A stretch of 64,000 nt of DNA from Bubalus kerabau (lineage: Eukaryota; Chordata; Mammalia; Artiodactyla; Bovidae), in the NCBI RefSeq assembly GCF_029407905.1, contig NC_073643.1:36428501-36492500 (forward strand), in the 5' to 3' direction. The notes below the pieces were generated by a model, which saw only the letters and a list, made by a program, of their open reading frames with translations, made no database searches and was not told the origin of the DNA. The position numbers and the translations under genes were made by a program. Positions 44,670-55,361 of the stretch are shown in pieces (the first letter of the stretch is position 1; the number at the start of each line of letters is the position of its first letter).

Positions 44670-45844
44670 TTCATCAATAAGGAGCCAGCCATTCATTCAC
44701 TCAGCATATACTCATTCAAGAGTGTCAATGTGCCATGATTCAGGGATAGAGTCAGGGATAGAGTGATGGACAAAGTAGACAAAAATCCCTGCCCTCATGG
44801 CGCTTACATTCTGTTGGAAAAGGTGGCCAATAAACAAACAAGTCAGTGTATGATAAGGTGCAAAACGATTGGCTTCCAGGCTCTCTTCCCAACTATCAGC
44901 ACTTGCTATTGCTTCTCCCTCATCAAGCATTTGCTAAAGAGCAACCCAAGCCCTCTTTCCCTCCTCTTCCCTCCTGCAGAACAGATCTGTACCATGGTCT
45001 CAGGGTAAGGCTGGGACCATAAAGCCGTGAGAATTGGGATAGATTCCCAGACGCTGCAAAAACGCTCTCTTGCTCTGGCACCAGGCTGGAAGGAAAGAGG
45101 TGCTTCTTTCCAGCGATTTGAATTCTCCCAGGCTGGCAGCCGGCAGGGAACTATAAAGTGCTGGTGACAGCTTCAGTAACTAGAGCCAGGGGGCTGTCCT
45201 TGACAGCCTGAAGCTCGTGCCATCTCAGGACCATATCAATAACACTACTGCAAACATGGCCGGTGCCCATGGCAATGACAGTCCTGGGAACATCTGCTTT
45301 TTCTCTCCCCAGGCCCCAGAGTCTAGAGCCCACGCCTAAAGCCTGGGCTCCTGAGGGGATAAACAGAAAAGGGGATTAGCAGCCAACATGGAGAGAAACA
45401 ATCAAGGATGTTTGCTGCTATGCTAGCCAGACCAGCCGCTGCTTGTCCAGACAAAGCCTGTTTCAGCTGCAGAGTCTCCAAGGAAAACTATCAGTGTCAG
45501 GAGGCAGGAGACCTACGAAGCTGACCTCATCCCAGCCCCCAACGCGGGACAGGGACAGCATCCTGTCACCCAGGGGAGCCCAGGCTAGTTCCAGGAGCTG
45601 AGAAATCTTTCAGGGATACATCTGAAGCATCATATATTCATGGGCTCTCTGGTATATGACCACAAAGGCTGTGAAAGGGGAAGAGTCCAGCACAGCCGTG
45701 TCCCCTCCAGAGAAGGCTCAGCTCAGGGGAGCCGTTATGGACCATGTCATTTCCTGCTAATAATCATATCTTGCCCCCATACATAGAATTCTATGCTTTC
45801 CAGAGTACTCTCAATTTCAAAACAAGCAAAACAAAACTTACCAT
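44670..45844. other. Unique, part old repeat
   Basis: 44690-44870 has tccctgccctcatggcgctt and attctgttggaaaaggtg, words of an old unnamed mammalian repeat. 44990-45700 is relatively G+C-rich and repeat-free. It contains ggtgcccatggcaatg at 45262-45277, similar to an RFX X-box. No exon recognised. Confidence 0.45.
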
Positions 45845-46080
45845 TTGTTGAGGGTTTACTGTGTGCCAAGCAATGTGCTGAGCAATTTATGTCTATTATC
45901 TTATTTAATCCACTTGACCATTGTATAAAAGATAGTTATTACTAAACCCACTTTTGAGATGAGGGAACTGATGCTCGAGGAGGTTGATTAGACTTACCAA
46001 AAGTTAAGATAGCCAGGGCTGGAGCTGGTATTAATATTTAAACCAGGTTATCTGATTTCATCACATGATACTGCCTTATA
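45845..46080 (-). repeat. MIR SINE, reverse
   Basis: tactgtgtgccaagcaatgt, gctgagcaatttatgtctat, cttatttaatccacttgacc, ttttgagatgagggaactga and gatagccagggctggagctg in reverse MIR order. Nearly full length. Confidence 0.88.
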
Positions 46081-46149
46081 GTTCCATCATTTCATTTATT
46101 CCTTACCACAGCCCTATAAGAGAAACAGATTGTGAATTATTTTCCTGAC

Positions 46150-46740
46150 TTTATAGTCAAGCAAGGTGCCGTCCAGTACATAGCCACTAGCCCTTTGTGG
46201 CTTTATTATTTAGTCGCTAAATCATGTCTGACTCTTTGTGACCCCATGGACTGCAGCATATCAGGCTCCCCTGTCCTTCACTGTCTCCCGGAGTTTGCTC
46301 AGATTCATGTCCATTGAGTCGGGAATGCTATCTAACCATCTCTTCCTCTTCCGCCCACTTCTCCTTTTGCTTTCAATCTTTCCCAGCATCAGGGTCTTTT
46401 CTAATGAGTCAGCTCTTTGCATCAGGTGACCAAAGTATTGGAACTTCAGCCTCAGTCCTTCCAATGAATATTCCGGACTGATTTCCTTTAGGATTGACTG
46501 GTTGGATTTCCTTGCAGTCCAAAAGACTCTCAAGAGTCTTCTCCAACACCATGATTCAAAAGTGTCAATTCTTCACTTAAATTTAAATCAATTAAAATTA
46601 AGTAAAATTTAAAAATCAGCTTCTTAGTCCCTCTAGCCAACTTTCAAGTGCTCAGTAAGCACCTCTGACAGCACAAATAATGAACATTTCCATCTCTGCA
46701 GAAAGTTCTAGTGAACAGCACTGACTTGGAACTCTGAGCT
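46150..46740. mobile_element. hAT-type MITE interrupted by BovB
   Basis: Left part 46155-46207 (gtccagtacatagccactag) and right part 46578-46740 (tttaaatcaattaaaattaa, ctttcaagtgctcagtaagc, cagaaagttctagtgaacag) are one element split by BovB. Confidence 0.7.
46208..46577 (-). mobile_element. 5'-truncated BovB, reverse
   Basis: tagtcgctaaatcatgtctg at the left, ending agtgtcaattcttcac. The minus frame at 46261-46533 has RWLDSIPDSMD and HLMQRADSLEKTL, the decayed BovB tail. The ACTGA-type 3' repeat is absent or lost. Confidence 0.92.
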
Positions 46741-47289
46741 GCAGGTCAGCTGTTTCTGAGCTCTCTGCAGTGTGCTAGAGGGTACAGCAATGAAAATACA
46801 ACATCATTTGCTTTGAAAGGTTGCAAATTATGGAGACTGTGATAGATTAAACAATTTGCTGTTAATGAAGACAGAGGCCTGAACCGCATTCACTCTGTCT
46901 CCTCCACCACACTGATTCTCAGGCCTCTTAATAGAGAGATTAGAAATAAGATGACTCCAGGTGTCCGAGGTCTTTCTACGTGTACTCTTACATCAAGCTT
47001 GTGATGCACTCTGGCACTGGGTTGTCCTCTAGGAAAGTTTGGGTAGAGACAGAAGTAGACAGAAACAGAGAGTTTGTGTTGGGAAAAGAGCATCAAGCTG
47101 GGCACATAGAAACATACCCGAGCTATTAGGAAGAGCATTCCTACATACCCTGCAAGTCCAGGAAGAAAAGCACCTCTTCTTTCATGGGTCCTGTCTCTGA
47201 TTAGAGCAAATGCTGGTGGAAAAATAAATCAAAATCATGCAGTGCTCCCCACAAACATGTAGAAAGCAAACTGCTGACCTACAGAAATG
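46741..47289. other. Unique sequence
   Basis: No repeat or exon recognised. Confidence 0.5.
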
Positions 47290-47500
47290 GAGTAACACAG
47301 GGTAGCCTGTTAGAGCATGGCCTCTTAGTTCAAATGCCAGCTCCATCTCTTTCTAGCTGTACAGATTTAGGTGAATTACTCAATTCTTCTCAACTTCAAG
47401 TTCTCTATCCATAAGATGGCAATGATAGTATTCCCTGATTTTAGGATTCTTATGGGGATTAAGTAAATAGGATTTATGAGAATTTATGCAGCATCCACAC
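47290..47500 (+). repeat. MIR SINE, forward
   Basis: ttcaaatgccagctccatct, ctgtacagatttaggtgaat, taagatggcaatgatagtat and tatggggattaagtaaatag in forward MIR order. Confidence 0.8.
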
Positions 47501-47530
47501 AGGCCAGCAACATAGGAAACAGTCTTTGGA

Positions 47531-47590
47531 CAGTGAAGCTTTGAGTCACTGTCAGTGGCTCAAAGCTTTGACAGTGGGAGCTTTGAGTCA
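47531..47590. repeat. Compact inverted and direct repeat cluster
   Basis: agctttgagtca occurs at 47537-47548 and 47579-47590. Its inverted form ctcaaagct is at 47559-47567. A second inverted pair is cactgtca (47547-47554) and tgacagtg (47569-47576). The segment can fold in more than one way. Confidence 0.85.
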
Positions 47591-48778
47591 CAAAAAACTA
47601 TTGTTCCCATGTATATCAAGAGTTTTTTTTTTCAGACCTGTAAATATTAAATTGTTTTTATTTTTCTATTTGATGTAAAACACTGTGACACTGAGCTTAG
47701 GGAAATACAGTGAATTGCATTCATTTGATTATTCATATAGTTTATTTATATAGTTGAGTGATAAAATTTTGACCAAAGAGAGAGTAAGAAAGAGCATAGT
47801 AAATTGTGGTAAGTTGCCTCATTATTGGCAGTTTATGGAGGCTCAGCCACAAAAGCAAATTTTTCACTCATCAAACATTTATTAATCCCCCTTCCACCTG
47901 CCAGGCAGAGATGAATAAGGTGTGACCCTAACCTCAGAGTTCAGGATTAAGTTCAGATGGCATCTCTTCCACTAAACTTCATCCTTCTAAAGACAGATGC
48001 CCACCTCCATGCCACCCATCACTTCCTGGGTGTAACTCTAACTTGGAGTTATGTATTGTTTTGAAACGACCTACTTTTGTATCTGTTTTTTTTTTTTAAT
48101 CAGTTCTTTGAGTGCAGGGACCTCAAGATCATCTGTGCCAGTTCACTACCCAGCCAGTACATGTTGGTTGAACTTAACTAAGTTGGTGGTGCCTATTGAA
48201 CAGCCAAGTGAAGCTTTAGGCAATTGCCAAATGAAGAAAGACTAGAGAGAAGCTAGGGATAGGACCATAAACAGAAAGAGAGAGAAGAGGTAGTGAAAGT
48301 ATTTTTAAGAGGAAATTAGCATTTTCCTTAAGAAAACTAAACCAATGACTTTAAACCACTAATCTGAAAAGTTTACTTGAAATAGAGTTGAATGGTCCCA
48401 ACTAGTAGATGGAATCAAATTGAGAGTCAACTGGAAGTGTGATTTCTTCTCATGCTACTTTCTCCAAGGAAGAATGATCATGTGTATCTACAGACTGAGT
48501 TACAGCCATCAGAATCATCAGTCGGTCAGGCTCATTCCCTGAAGACTTCTATTTCCATCTTCCTCAAAATCCTTGAGTCTGTCTCTGTTTCAGAAAGCAG
48601 ACTGGTCTGTGTAACCAGGAAGATGGTCAAGTTTAATCATAAAATAAATAATGGAGAAAATAAGAAGCTTTTCTTATTTTTCTTTCATAGAGTTGCCTTT
48701 AAGAGAAAAATATCAAAACAAGATATTATTGAATTTATAATGTCAGAGGGACAAAATAAACAGATATGAATGTCTTAG
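47591..48778. other. Unique sequence
   Basis: No repeat family or exon recognised. Confidence 0.5.
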
Positions 48779-48995
48779 GGCTTCCCAGGTGACTCAGTGG
48801 TAAAGAATCTGCCTGCCAATAGAGGAAACTCAAGAGACATGGGTTCAGTCTCTGGGTCGGGAAGATCCTCTGGAGAAGGGAATGGCAACCCACTCCAGGA
48901 TTCTTGCCTGGAGAATCCCATAGGCAGAGAAGCCTGGCAGGCTACAGTCCATGGGGCCACAAAGAGTCCAACACACTGAGTGAGTGAGCACGCAC
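48779..48995 (+). mobile_element. Bov-tA SINE
   Basis: gggcttcccaggtgactcag, gtaaagaatctgcctgcc, gggaatggcaacccactcc and aggctacagtccatggggc, full head and body with a gagtgagtgagca tail. No convincing TSD found. Confidence 0.92.
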
Positions 48996-49644
48996 ACATA
49001 TCAAAACAGAGAGCCTTCCTATTATCATGAGCTTTACAAGAATTTCTTTGGGTTATTTGCGAATGGTGGCTCATCCAAGCCATAACAAGAAATAATATGA
49101 GAGTTACTATCATTTATCTTTAGTGATTTAACCTCTGACCAAGCTTGCATCTCAGACACACCTTGTATTCTATTGTGTGTTAATAAATTCATGTGAAAAA
49201 AAATCAATCCTCCAAATTAGTCCTGCCAGGTGTTTCTAAAAAATAGTTTCCATATGACAGCAGCTCTTGTCAATATCTTACTAAAGATGTGAAACATTTT
49301 TTGAAAGGTTTTACAGCCCTGGCTTTGTCTAGGGACTCCTCCAGTTTTCCTGTCTCAAGTGATATCATTTAAAACATATGCTTTCTCCAAATGGCTTGTG
49401 TGTTCTGTATAACTCTACCTGCGATGCTTCCTGGCCTGTAACTGTGGAAATATTAAATCATTCCACATGCGTATGCATTTGCCTTTCCACATATATTTTG
49501 GAACTTTCTTGAGAACTGTGATTGTGTCTCCTTGTCCTCCTCCTCTTCTCTCTTTCACTTTCTTTTCCCTAGAAACATCTCAAAGCTTACTGAGCAATTT
49601 CTCCATGATTCTTGGCTAGCTAATTTCCTAGTTAAAAAATAAAA
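48996..49644. other. Unique sequence
   Basis: No repeat or exon recognised. Confidence 0.5.
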
Positions 49645-49865
49645 GCTGCAATGTATTAGCTAGTATGGGCCATGCATAGCATGAAGTGCTCTACATGTGT
49701 TTTTTCTTTGATCTTTGCAACAGTCCTATAAGTATTAGCCCCACTTTCCAACTGTGGAACCTGAGGTTTAGCAAGAGAAGGTGACTTTCCCAAAGTCACA
49801 GCTAATGAATGAGTGGCAGAGCTGGGAATCAGACTTGGACTCCCTGTCTCTAGAACCCATGATTA
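49645..49865 (-). repeat. MIR SINE, reverse
   Basis: gcatgaagtgctctacatgt, tttgcaacagtcctataagt, ccactttccaactgtggaac, tttcccaaagtcacagctaa and ggcagagctgggaatcagac in reverse MIR order. Confidence 0.88.
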
Positions 49866-50157
49866 TGTGTAGTCACTCATTTTCCATCCTTTTAACTAGA
49901 AACTTTTCAGGAGTTATTGCTTTACAGATTTAGAAAGGGAAGTGTGTTCTTTGGGTTAGTTAATCTGACGTTTCTGACAAGAGACCCTGAGTAGAATGCT
50001 TGTTATAAAGTCAACTGAGCCTTCTCTGATCTTCATTTCTAGAAGGTCCTTGTTTCCATTCCCTCTGGAATGGTGCACGTGTGTCACTATCACGCCCAGG
50101 CTGGTTGGTGTGTGCAGCCATTCATTAAGTTATCCACCATCTTCTACCTACTTGCTG

Positions 50158-50312
50158 TTCAAAGTATGGTCCTTCAACCAGGAGACTTAGCATAAGGTCA
50201 GATGTTAGAAATGCAGAGTCACGGGCCCCCCGAGACTTGCTGAATCAGAATCGACATGTGAACTGTATCCCTATGTGATTCATGCATGCATTAAAGTTTG
50301 AGAAGCACCACC
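50158..50312 (-). mobile_element. MER5A-like hAT MITE, reverse
   Basis: caaagtatggtccttcaacc, atgttagaaatgcagagtca, gacttgctgaatcagaatc and ttaaagtttgagaagcacc give the reverse MER5A outline. Confidence 0.8.
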
Positions 50313-51440
50313 CTGCTTGTCACTGTCACATAGAGGGGAACTTCTTCTCCTGTGACTATTAGTAAAGAAGTCAAGATGGGTCAGACTCAGATTCAGGTGA
50401 ATCAGTGATGTCACCACGTGGCCTGTCATCACTGCCACCCACCATGTGTTCAGTCTTCTCTCTCAACATCACTTTTCCAAGTTAGTTGAAAAGTCTGTAG
50501 CTGGAGAATCATGTATTAGGCTGAAAATGCAAAACCTTGTTGAAAGGTAGTTTTAAAATTCATTGTGCCTTCTAGATCTTGTCCATAACATCCATTGCTA
50601 CCAGAACCATAGTGTAGCTGCTAACTTCATGGGACATTTTAATCTAGGCCAACATCAAAACAGAATAACTTTGTTAAAGGAGAGGTGAGTTTAGGATTAC
50701 AGCCCCTGCATTAAGAAATGCATTAAGAAGTGTTTATGATCTGCATTAAGAAATGTTTATGCTACCCGTCTCCAGCATGTGCCTAATTGTGTTGCTGCTG
50801 TGGACAGGCGAAAAGAATGGCCTCATTATTTCTCTTTCTAACCTGTTTGGAGTTATACAGCCTAAACACACTTTGTACTTGCACTGGTTTGAATGCAATG
50901 TTATTTTGTAAAATAAGACTAGTGATTATTCTGCAGGGACTTAGCATGTTTTGCGTCACCATTTGGACTCTGCTTCTTTTCAAAGAATACATTTAAATTG
51001 ATTGTATTTCTCCACACTTACATAGTTCAAGTATTTATCAAGCCACATGGCAGGTACAAAACAAGTCAGACAGACATGAATAATTGATCTCAAGAAGAGT
51101 CTGTTCTGACTAGAGGAATAAGACTGTACACAGCAAAAAGTAGAAAAGAGGATTTGTACAATATGTACAATTTGTCCAAAGGTTAGTGTTGCCCTGAAGG
51201 GTGACAAGGGTATAGCCATGGTCTAAGAAGGTCTCATACATAGCAAGCAGAGAGAGGCTTGAAGATAGGAGAGGCAAAGAGTGAAAAAGAGCTTGTTCTA
51301 GAAGGAAAATGATCTGATTATAGGAAAAAGCACTAATGGGCATGGAACCTTTTTCACTACATACATTGACTAATGCATCCATTCTTCTGCTAAAATACAA
51401 AATTAAAAGATGCATTGAGTTAACCCATTCTCTAGAGCTT
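50313..51440. other. Unique sequence
   Basis: No repeat family or exon recognised apart from the short direct repeat at 50706-50760. Confidence 0.5.
50706..50760 (+). repeat. 35-bp-spaced direct repeat
   Basis: ctgcattaagaaatg at 50706-50720 and 50741-50755. A third, offset copy gcattaagaagtgtttat at 50720-50737 parallels gcattaagaaatgtttat at 50743-50760. Minisatellite seed of about two units. Confidence 0.75.
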
Positions 51441-51633
51441 TAAATAATAATTTAGAATTACATAAATATATATAATTGTATATTATATAGTATGCATTAT
51501 ATATAATTCCTATAGGTTTATTGATATTTTATAATAATATGATTAATAATGTTAATAAAGTATAGGTTAATATTAATACATAATTGTAAGTTATATCATA
51601 GTTGTAACTATATAAGAATATACTTACGTGATA
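51440..51633. repeat. AT-rich low-complexity stretch
   Basis: Dominated by TATA and TAATA words from 51440 to 51633. No coding or repeat-family signal. Confidence 0.8.
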
Positions 51634-51644
51634 TTGTTATGTAT

Positions 51645-51847
51645 GGGCTTCCTGGATGGCTCAGTGGTAAAGAATCTGCCTACCAAGGCAGGAGACATTG
51701 CAGGTTCAATTCCTGGGTCTGTGAGATCCCCTGGTGTAGGAAATGCAATCCACTCCAGTATTCTTGCCTGAAGAATCCAACAAACAGAGGAGCCTGGTGG
51801 GTTACAGTCCATGGGGTCACAAAGAGTTGGACATGACTGAGTCCACA
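51645..51847 (+). mobile_element. Bov-tA SINE
   Basis: gggcttcctggatggctcag, gtaaagaatctgcctacc, gcaatccactccagtattct and gttggacatgactgagtcc. TSD ttgttatgtat (51634-51644) against tttttatgtat (51848-51858). Confidence 0.92.
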
Positions 51848-51858
51848 TTTTTATGTAT

Positions 51859-52664
51859 ATAATAATGTATAAGTAGCATTTTTTATGTCTATCCACATGC
51901 CACAGTTGAATATGTCACATTCAATATGTCTAACTTTACAGGACTATTTTAATCTCCATTTTATTGATAGGGAAAGAGACAATTTAGCAATTTGAGCAGT
52001 CACATAGTGGGGAGCAATGACTCTCTGCAAACAAAAAAATTGAAGGCAAAGCTATTCTCAACACTGTGTCATACTATCCAGAAACTCTCCATGGTACTGG
52101 ACCTTGAATATTGTATGCTCAGGTGCAATATAACATTAGGATATCAGGACAGGAGAAGCTAATCCCTTTAAGCAATTTCCATTCTGTGTGGGAAGCCAGG
52201 GTATGATGTATAGCACTGAGACTATTGCAGTGGCGGTAACCTCTTTCTGAAGCCCTGCAAGTATATTAAAAAGGCATGGAGGTGAGGTCATTTGGATAAG
52301 ACTTCTTCGAACTGATTAATTTTGAGGGATCCACTCTCCTAGGCCAAAGGATTGTGACAGATTATTTGCATGGCTGTGTGGCTATGTGGTATGCAAACAT
52401 CGCTTCCCTAGATGACCCAAAATGCAAGACCCAATGAGAGAGACTTCAGGCATTTGGGAGATAGCATCCATTAAATTCTTGATAAGATTTTCTGAGTGTA
52501 TGTTTGGATATCTTTCACTGGCTTCTTTTGGAGCTCTTGGGAGGTGGTTTACCAGAAATGATTAAAAGACGGAGTAGAAAATCACATTCACATCTGAGTT
52601 TGAGAACTGGCCCTGCCACGGTGATCATGAGATTTGGTTGTTCACTTAAATGCTTGGCCAGTGT
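51859..52664. other. Unique sequence
   Basis: 51930-52080 has faint reverse-MIR words (attttattgatagggaaag). No exon recognised. Confidence 0.45.
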
Positions 52665-52810
52665 CATCACAGTGCAGTCCTGGCCAGCAGCCTCAGCAGC
52701 ATCTGGGGACTCCTTAGAAATGCAAAATCTGAGGGCCCCACCCCATGCTGATGGAATAGAAACCTCTAGGGACAGAGACCAGGGATCTGTGTTTTAACCT
52801 TTCCAGGTTT
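52665..52810 (-). mobile_element. MER5A-like hAT MITE, reverse
   Basis: cagcagcctcagcagcatct, ccttagaaatgcaaaatctg, agggccccaccccatgctga and gatctgtgttttaacctttc follow reverse MER5A order. Confidence 0.78.
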
Positions 52811-53597
52811 GGGAAACACCATGCCAGACCACACCTTCCACGTCTTTAAAAAGGAGATAGCATAGTAATTATGCCCTTCTCACAATATCATAGTAAAGAT
52901 TAAGGGAGGCAGTATATACATCACGTACTTAATGTGATGTCTAAAATAAGCATGCTTCCTAATTCTTATCTTCAATGGCTTCATTTTATTTCTTGATTCT
53001 ACTTTAAGAAAAAGTAAGAAACCAGAACCCTAAGCAGCTAACTCTGTCTGCCATAGGTTTTATTAATAGAGAAACCAACTCTTAGTTAGTGACGAAGTCT
53101 TGTCTGACGTCTGCCTTATGTTACTAAGAAAACCTGAACTGTATAAACAGGTTTCTGCTGTGGTCTTTCTTGGGCTCCTGTTTGAAAACCAAGGAGGTCT
53201 GTCTGTGCCTGAGTGTTTTACAGCCAGTGCAGAGGCTCCAAGGGAACAGTTCTGATGGATGTGTGTGTCAGATTGCAAAACACCCCTGCCTGGAGCCGTT
53301 AAACTGGATGGTTTAGAAAACCACCTCCAGGTTTCACATTTGGGAACACAAATACTCGTAAAGGGCAGTGCTTCCTCCCAGGGAGATGTGGCACTGCTTC
53401 AGCTCCCTGGGAAGTGCCCATATATATCTGGGGCTGGACAGAGTCCCATCGAGGCCTGACGTGACCCCCTGTGGCCAGTTCCAAACCATCTGAATCCATT
53501 CTAATTTCTTTGCACCTTTTGTTCAGTATTTATATGCATTTGGCCATTCATCTTGCTGATAGACTTTTTACTTCTCATTTGCTTTTTCTCCCTTAGA
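52811..53597. other. Unique, with a weak MIR trace
   Basis: 52840-52950 (agcatagtaattatgccctt, aaagattaagggaggcag) may be a forward MIR end. The rest is unrecognised. Confidence 0.4.
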
Positions 53598-53812
53598 CAA
53601 AGGGCAGCAAACTTTTTTATAAAGGGCCTGATAGCAAATATTTTGAGGCCAAAGAGTCTCTATCACAACTGCTCAGTTCTGCTTCTGTAACTCAAAAGCG
53701 GCCATACACAATTCATAATTGAATGAGTATGGCCATGTGCCAATAAAGCTTTATTTACAAAAACCAGAAATGAGCCAGATTTGGCCTGTAAGCTGTAATT
53801 TGCTGACTTCTA
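53598..53812 (+). mobile_element. hAT-type MITE, same family as 43142-43363
   Basis: cagcaaacttttttataaag, ggcctgatagcaaatatttt, gccaataaagctttatttac, gagccagatttggcctgtaa and aatttgctgacttct. The inverted ends are agcaaac and its complement. Confidence 0.78.
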
Positions 53813-54108
53813 ACTTGGAATCTCAAAACATCTAACAAAAGGACCCAGATGACCAGGCAGAAGAACCCATTCACGTGTAAAGTTCTGGCTTAGAAGTATA
53901 TCCTGGCATAAGCTGAGCCACGCCTCAGTAATGGAAGATAAACAACACTAGCAGGCCAGTTTCAGATTCTGAAAGTGAGAAAACACCTCTCAATTTAAAA
54001 ACTTTTAATGAAGGCGTCACCTCATAGTTTGGAACCGATCAAAGCAAGTTCCAAATCTGGAACAAGGAAGTCTTCCTCTGAGCAATGAGATGAAAATGGA
54101 GATGCTGG

Positions 54109-54424
54109 GTTTTTTTTGTTTGTTTGTTTGTTTTAATTTTTGTTTTTGACTGTGCTGGCTATTTGTTGCTGCATGTTGGTTTTCTCTAGTTACGGTGAGC
54201 GGGGCTGCTCTGTAGTTGTAGTGTGTAGGCTTCTGGTGGCTTCTCTTGTGGAGCACAGTCTCTAGGGTGTGTCAGCTTCAGTACTTGCTGCGCATGGGCT
54301 CAGTAGTTGTGGTGCATGGGCTTAGTTGCCATGCAGCATATGGGATCTTCCTGGACCAGGCACTGATCCCTTGTCCCCTGCATTGCAAGGTGGATTCTTA
54401 ACCAGTGGACCACCAAGGAAGCCC
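54109..54424 (-). mobile_element. CHR-type SINE, nearly full length, reverse
   Basis: T-rich tail with gttt repeats at 54109-54150, body tagttgtggtgcatgggctt and gggatcttcctggaccaggc, and tRNA-like head ending ggaccaccaaggaagccc at 54424. About 315 bp. The TSD is weak. Confidence 0.88.
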
Positions 54425-54806
54425 AGAAATGCTGTTTAGATTCCTGTGAAGCAGGAAGTTAGGGCTCTGACTTAAACCAGAGGAGCAGAGAGTGAGTACC
54501 ACTGTCTTACTTTTCTAGAATAGTTCAGGGCACATAACTCCCAGTGTTTAGAAATGACTAAACAACCCCTTCTGCAAAGAAGTAACTGAGAGGAAGTGAA
54601 TGTAATAAATTACTCTGTATTGATGTCCTAGTTCTAAAGTAATGATATGAACCTCTCTGTGAGACTGCAGCGGAAGAAACCAATGGACACACATTGTGAT
54701 CCAGGCTGTTCTTTCATGTGAGGGGTTTTATAGTGCCGGGTATGATGTGAGATTCAACCTTGTAAGACTTACTCATTTCCAAAGTTGGAATTTGCAAGGT
54801 AGCCAT
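54425..54806. other. Unique sequence
   Basis: No repeat or exon recognised. Confidence 0.5.
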
Positions 54807-55361
54807 TTTTTTAACTTTTTATTTTGTATCGGAGTATAGATGATTAACAATGCTATGATAATTTCAGGTGACTAGCAAAGGCAAACAGCCATTCATGTAC
54901 CTGTATCCATTCTCCCGTCAACTCCCCTCCCATCCAGGCTGCCACATAACATTGAACAGAGTTCCATGTGCTATACAGTAGGTCCTTGTTGGTTACCCAT
55001 TTTAAATATAGCGGTGTGTATGTGTCCATCCCAGACTCTGTAACTAATAGCCCTTACCCCCATCCTTCCTCCCGGCAACCATAAGTTTATTCTCTAAGTC
55101 TGTGAGTCTCTTTGTCTTTTGTAAGTAAGTTCATTTGTATCATTTTTTCTTAGATTTTACATATAAGGGATGTCATATGGTATTTCTCCTTCTCTGTCTG
55201 ACTTATTTCACCCAGTATGACAATCTCTGGGTCCATCCATGCTGCTGCAAATAGCATTCTTTCTTTCTTTTTAATAGCTAAGTAACAGTCCTCTGTATAT
55301 ATGTACCACATCTTTATCCGTTCCTCTATCAATGGACGTTTAGGTTGCTTCCATGTCTTGA
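54807..55361 (-). mobile_element. L1 3' UTR and ORF2 end, reverse
   Basis: tcggagtatagatgattaac, gtgctatacagtaggtcctt, tctttgtcttttgtaagtaa and cagtatgacaatctctgggt. The minus frame 55150-55401 shows MWYIYTEDCYLAIKKKE and FAAAWMDPEIVILGEIS, the L1 ORF2 C-terminus. 5'-truncated. Confidence 0.9.
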
